Below, piece by piece: positions 6,038-8,751 of a stretch of DNA of 8,751 nucleotides. Numbering within the stretch: the stretch's first letter is position 1; the number at the start of each line of letters is the position of its first letter. The notes beneath the pieces were generated by a model. That model was not told the origin of the DNA. It made no database searches and worked only from the letters and a program-made list of their open reading frames with translations. The translations under genes and the position numbers were made by a program. The DNA lies in NCBI GenBank assembly GCA_003242205.1, contig QGUR01000187.1:1-8751 (forward strand), read 5' to 3'. Source of the DNA: Chloroflexota bacterium (lineage in GTDB: Bacteria > Chloroflexota > Anaerolineae > Aggregatilineales > Phototrophicaceae).

Positions 6038-7195
6038 GTGAACCTTCACGAATACCAATCGAAAATGCGCTTCGCGAAATTCGGCATCCCGGTGCCGATG
6101 GGCCGCGTTGCGACAACCCCGCAGGAAGCGTATGAAATCGCCCGTGAACTCGGCGGCACCGTCGTCGTCAAAGCGCAGGTGCTGGTGGGTGGTCGCGGCA
6201 AAGCCGGCGGCGTCAAGCTCGCTCATAGCCCCGAAGAAGCCGAGCAAATCGCCAATCAGATCCTCGGCATGGAGATCAAGGGGCTGATCGTTCGCAGGGT
6301 TCTGATCGACCCGGCGGCCAATATCGCCGGGGAGATTTACCTTGGCGTGACCAACGATCGTGCCGCCGGCAAGCCGGTCATCATGGCGTCGTCCGAGGGC
6401 GGCGTCGAAATCGAGCAGGTCGCGCGCGAAAAGCCGGAGGCGATCGTCCGCGAACACATCGACCCGTTCCTGGGCCTGCGCGACTACCAGGCTCGCAATC
6501 TCGCCAGCGGTATCAACCTGCCACGCGAACACTGGAAGGCCTTTTCGCGCATCGCCACCGCGCTCTATAACTGCTATACGGCCAGCGACGCCACGCTCGC
6601 CGAAATCAACCCGCTCGTCATCACGGCGGAAGGCCAGTTGATCGCGCTCGACGGCAAGATGGTCATCGACGATAACGCACTGTTCCGCCAGCCAGAGCTG
6701 GCCGAAATGCGCGACGTCGAGGCCGAGGCCAAGGAGACCATTCAGGCGCGCGCGGCGGGTTTGAGCTATGTCAAGCTCGATGGGCAGATCGGCTGCATGG
6801 TCAACGGCGCGGGTCTGGCGATGACGACGATGGACATGACCAAGCTGTATGGCGGCGATGACGTCGGCCCGGCCAACTTCCTCGACATCGGGGGTGGAGC
6901 GCAGGCGGACAAGGTTGCCACCGCGCTGCGCATCATCCTGTCCGATCCCAACGTGAAGTCGGTGCTCTTCAACATCTTCGGCGGCATCACCCGCTGTGAC
7001 GAAGTGGCGCGCGGCATCCTGCAGGCGCTTTCGGAAGTGCCGACGACCGTGCCGATGGTCATCCGCCTCAATGGCACCAATGCCAAGGAAGGGCGCGAGA
7101 TCATCGAGAACGCCCGCATCCCCAATCTTCACTCTGCTGAAACCCTCACCGAAGCCGCGCAGAAGGCGGTAGCCGCAGCTAAAGGAGCGCTCTAA
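6038..7195 (+). CDS. sucC: Succinate-CoA ligase (ADP-forming), beta subunit
   Basis: The product interconverts succinyl-CoA and succinate with formation of ATP or GTP in the TCA cycle, as a complex with SucD in the cytoplasm. It has 385 residues, close to the usual 385-390. The N-terminal MNLHEYQSK and an ATP-grasp fold are clear: VVKAQVLVGGRGKAGGVK (43-60, nucleotide-binding Lys45 and glycine loop), AEINPLV (188-194) and LDGKMVIDDNALFR (204-217), giving the expected metal ligands N191 and D205. The C-terminal ligase domain shows GCMVNGAGLAM (252-262), FLDIGGGA (281-288) and NIFGGITRCDEVA (312-324). The GTG start at 6038 is chosen because it opens the conserved N-terminus and has GGAGG 7 bases upstream. 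It is the first gene of sucCD. Confidence 0.97.
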   Translation: MNLHEYQSKMRFAKFGIPVPMGRVATTPQEAYEIARELGGTVVVKAQVLVGGRGKAGGVKLAHSPEEAEQIANQILGMEIKGLIVRRVLIDPAANIAGEIYLGVTNDRAAGKPVIMASSEGGVEIEQVAREKPEAIVREHIDPFLGLRDYQARNLASGINLPREHWKAFSRIATALYNCYTASDATLAEINPLVITAEGQLIALDGKMVIDDNALFRQPELAEMRDVEAEAKETIQARAAGLSYVKLDGQIGCMVNGAGLAMTTMDMTKLYGGDDVGPANFLDIGGGAQADKVATALRIILSDPNVKSVLFNIFGGITRCDEVARGILQALSEVPTTVPMVIRLNGTNAKEGREIIENARIPNLHSAETLTEAAQKAVAAAKGAL

Positions 7196-8053
7196 ATGGC
7201 GATTCTCGTAGATAAGAACACCCGCCTTCTCGTTCAGGGCATCACCGGGCGTGAAGGCAGCTTTCACTCCGAGCAAATGATTGCCTATGGCACGAACATC
7301 GTCGGTGGCGTCACGCCCGGCAAGGGCGGCGAGTGGATCCTCGGCAAGCCGGTCTTCGATACCGTCAAGAGCGCCGTCGAAGCGACGGAAGCCAACGCGA
7401 CGATCATCTACGTCAACGCGGCGTTTGCCGCCGATGCGCTGTTCGAAGCGATCGACGCCGAAATCCCACTCATCGTCTGCATCACCGAAGGCATTCCGGT
7501 GCAGGACATGATGAAGGTTTACGCCTACTTGCAGCACAGCAAGAGCCGGCTGATTGGCCCGAACTGCCCCGGCCTGCTCACGCCCAATCAGGCCAAAGTC
7601 GGCATCATGCCCGGCTACATCGCCAAGCCCGGCAATGTCGGCGTCGTTTCCAAGAGCGGCACGCTGACCTATGAAGTGGTGTACGCGCTGACCCAAGCCG
7701 GCCTCGGCCAGTCGACGTGCATCGGCATCGGCGGCGACCCGATCATCGGCACCAGCTTCGTGGATGTGCTGCAAATGTTCGAAGAAGACCCGGAGACCGA
7801 GAAAGTCGTGCTGATCGGCGAAATCGGCGGGCGCGCCGAGATCGAGGCCGCTGAGTACATCCGCAAGCACATGACCAAGCCGGTCGCCGGCTTCATCGCC
7901 GGGCGCAGCGCGCCGGAAGGCACGCGCATGGGCCACGCGGGCGCTATCGTCGAAGGCGGCGAAGGCACTGCCGCCGAAAAGATCGAAGCCCTGCGCGCGG
8001 CGGGTGTGCGGATTGCCGACAACCCGGAGCAAATTCCCGATTTGCTGCGCTGA
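7196..8053 (+). CDS. sucD: Succinate-CoA ligase (ADP-forming), alpha subunit
   Basis: The 285-residue subunit binds CoA and carries the phosphohistidine of the succinate-CoA ligase reaction, partnered with SucC. Visible motifs are the CoA-binding loop GITGREG (15-21), GPNCPGLLTP (121-130), SGTLTYE (154-160), IGIGGDPIIG (176-185), GEIGG (208-212) and MGHAGAI (245-251), where H247 is the expected phosphorylated residue. The length is near the usual 290. Its ATG directly follows the sucC TAA with no base between, and GGAG (7184-7187) inside the sucC end provides the ribosome binding site, so the two subunits are made from one message in coupled fashion. Transcription ends at the hairpin just downstream. 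Confidence 0.97.
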   Translation: MAILVDKNTRLLVQGITGREGSFHSEQMIAYGTNIVGGVTPGKGGEWILGKPVFDTVKSAVEATEANATIIYVNAAFAADALFEAIDAEIPLIVCITEGIPVQDMMKVYAYLQHSKSRLIGPNCPGLLTPNQAKVGIMPGYIAKPGNVGVVSKSGTLTYEVVYALTQAGLGQSTCIGIGGDPIIGTSFVDVLQMFEEDPETEKVVLIGEIGGRAEIEAAEYIRKHMTKPVAGFIAGRSAPEGTRMGHAGAIVEGGEGTAAEKIEALRAAGVRIADNPEQIPDLLR

Positions 8054-8067
8054 TCGTCATAAGCCCG

Positions 8068-8099
8068 ATGGGGCATTCTGCGACGAATGCCCCATTTTT
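8068..8099 (+). terminator. Rho-independent terminator of sucCD
   Basis: ATGGGGCATTC (8068-8078) and GAATGCCCCAT (8085-8095) form a perfect 11-bp stem with a 6-base loop, followed by TTTTT (8095-8099). It begins 15 bases after the sucD stop codon, so it should end the sucCD transcript and insulate the ftsH promoter region. Confidence 0.92.
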
Positions 8100-8192
8100 C
8101 TCGCTCCGTCTCCCGTAATTTCCCCTGATTTCCCGGCTAATCGCCCCACTCTCTTAACCCGGTTCGCAACTAGAAGAATAGATGTTTATCGC

Positions 8193-8198
8193 TATAAT
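8193..8198 (+). promoter_or_regulatory. -10 element of the probable ftsH promoter
   Basis: TATAAT at 8193-8198 is an exact match to the -10 consensus and lies between the sucD terminator and the ftsH start. A convincing -35 is missing: the region around 8170-8176 (CTAGAAG) is poor. Identical 7-bp direct repeats TTATCGC (8186-8192 and 8198-8204) flank the -10, which could suit an activator or repressor. The leader would be about 100 bases. Confidence 0.5.
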
Positions 8199-8220
8199 TA
8201 TCGCGTAATGACAGGACACG

Positions 8221-8242
8221 TGGCGTTGCAGAAGCAACGCCA
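8221..8242 (+). other. Perfect hairpin in the ftsH leader
   Basis: TGGCGTTGC (8221-8229) pairs fully with GCAACGCCA (8234-8242) around the 4-base loop AGAA. It would sit near the 5' end of the predicted ftsH transcript. There is no T tract after it, so it is not an intrinsic terminator; mRNA protection or regulation is more likely. Confidence 0.6.
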
Positions 8243-8267
8243 GTTCGCCCTGCCAGTTACGGTCAGC

Positions 8268-8301
8268 GCCTCCGCGCAGGCCGTATAGCGCAATCGGAGG
8301 C
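8268..8301 (+). promoter_or_regulatory. Possible structure sequestering the ftsH ribosome binding site
   Basis: GCCTCCG (8268-8274) is perfectly complementary to CGGAGGC (8295-8301), which contains the ftsH Shine-Dalgarno sequence six bases ahead of the GTG start. Three further pairs (8275-8277 with 8288-8290) can extend the stem past a four-base bulge. Such a fold could lower translation until melted. This is a structural inference from base pairing only. Confidence 0.4.
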
Positions 8302-8306
8302 TTCTC

Positions 8307-8751
8307 GTGAATAACCCGCGAACAAGAAGCATCCTGGTGTACGCGTTCATTGCGCTGATTATTGCCGTTATTTTCATCAGCATCAGCGCAACCAACCGCG
8401 ATCCAGGAGAGATCAGGTTCAGCGAGCTTGTGCGGCGGATACAGGCAGAGCAGGTAGATAGCATCCGGGTCGTCGGCAACCAGCTTATCGTCACCTTCCG
8501 GGACAACACCCGCGCCACCACCTACAAAGCGCCCGAATCCACGGCTCCGGAACAACTCCGCATGTTTGGAGTCACCGCCGAGCAAATCGAAGCGATTAAC
8601 TGGGATAACGACCAGCCGAGCAACCTGCCCGCCGTCGGGCTGAGCGTTCTGTCGGCGCTGCTGCCGATCCTGCTCATCGGCGGACTGATATTCTTCATGT
8701 TCCGGCAGGCTCAGGGAACCAACAATCAGGAAAGGCCCTTTGCAAAAAACC
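8307..8751 (+). CDS. ftsH: ATP-dependent zinc metalloprotease FtsH, N-terminal part
   Basis: The gene is cut by the right edge; 148 codons are visible. The protein opens with a short basic segment and a first membrane helix (about residues 9-27), then a small extracytoplasmic domain of the FtsH type (FSELVRRIQAEQVDSIRVVGNQL and so on), then a second membrane helix (about 110-132) ending in FFMFRQAQGTNNQ, which strongly recalls the FtsH junction before the AAA+ domain. FtsH degrades misassembled and regulatory membrane or cytoplasmic proteins. The AAA+ ATPase and the HEXXH protease motifs lie beyond the window, so activity cannot be checked. The GTG at 8307 is preceded by CGGAGG at 8295-8300 with 6-base spacing. 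The leader contains two candidate regulatory hairpins. Confidence 0.9.
   Translation, partial: MNNPRTRSILVYAFIALIIAVIFISISATNRDPGEIRFSELVRRIQAEQVDSIRVVGNQLIVTFRDNTRATTYKAPESTAPEQLRMFGVTAEQIEAINWDNDQPSNLPAVGLSVLSALLPILLIGGLIFFMFRQAQGTNNQERPFAKN

Noticed and set aside
5996..8032. Long open frame (about 678 codons) on the minus strand opposite sucCD
   Set aside because: It lies exactly opposite two highly conserved genes and has a low-complexity Asp/Ala/Arg/His-rich composition typical of the antisense frame of GC-rich coding DNA; no family resemblance.

Overview
The window looks like chromosomal DNA from a member of the Chloroflexota (Anaerolineae-like). I infer this from its GC-rich base composition, secreted LysM proteins with long Thr/Pro/Val/Glu linkers, and the protein families present; no rRNA or other decisive marker lies inside. 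Every gene except the two cut by the window edges appears complete. I see no tRNA, rRNA, CRISPR array, insertion sequence or phage gene, and no gene-free stretch longer than about 300 bases.

Layout. (1) At 1-852 (+) is the 3' part of a polytopic membrane protein with clustered histidines, cut by the left edge. (2) A long hairpin at 881-929 separates it from a convergent block. (3) The minus-strand block runs from 5491 down to 937 and looks like one operon: a secreted protein with a putative carbohydrate-binding N-terminal domain and three LysM domains; a DUF192 protein whose start codon overlaps the preceding stop; a secreted three-LysM M23 endopeptidase; and a 357-residue protein matching only the C-terminal part of GH31 glycosidases. 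(4) Facing the other way from a shared 151-bp intergenic region is a small DUF503 (YlxP-like) gene. (5) sucC and sucD follow, with no bases between them, ending in a strong intrinsic terminator. (6) A leader with a consensus -10 box and two hairpins precedes the start of ftsH, which runs off the right edge.

How the genes work together. The minus-strand block is an envelope cassette: LysM domains probably hold the binding protein and the M23 enzyme on peptidoglycan. The roles of the DUF192 and GH31-derived partners are unknown. sucCD is central metabolism (the succinyl-CoA/succinate step of the TCA cycle) and ftsH is membrane protein quality control; neither has an evident link to the envelope block.

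I did not find a clear new defence, mobile or biosynthetic system. The observations most worth following are the GH31-derived protein, which keeps the fold-defining motifs but has lost most of the active site; the complementarity that can mask the ftsH ribosome binding site, which would suit a thermosensor; and the tight coupling of a DUF192 gene to cell-wall genes. Alignments to families were made from memory of their consensus patterns, not by a search.
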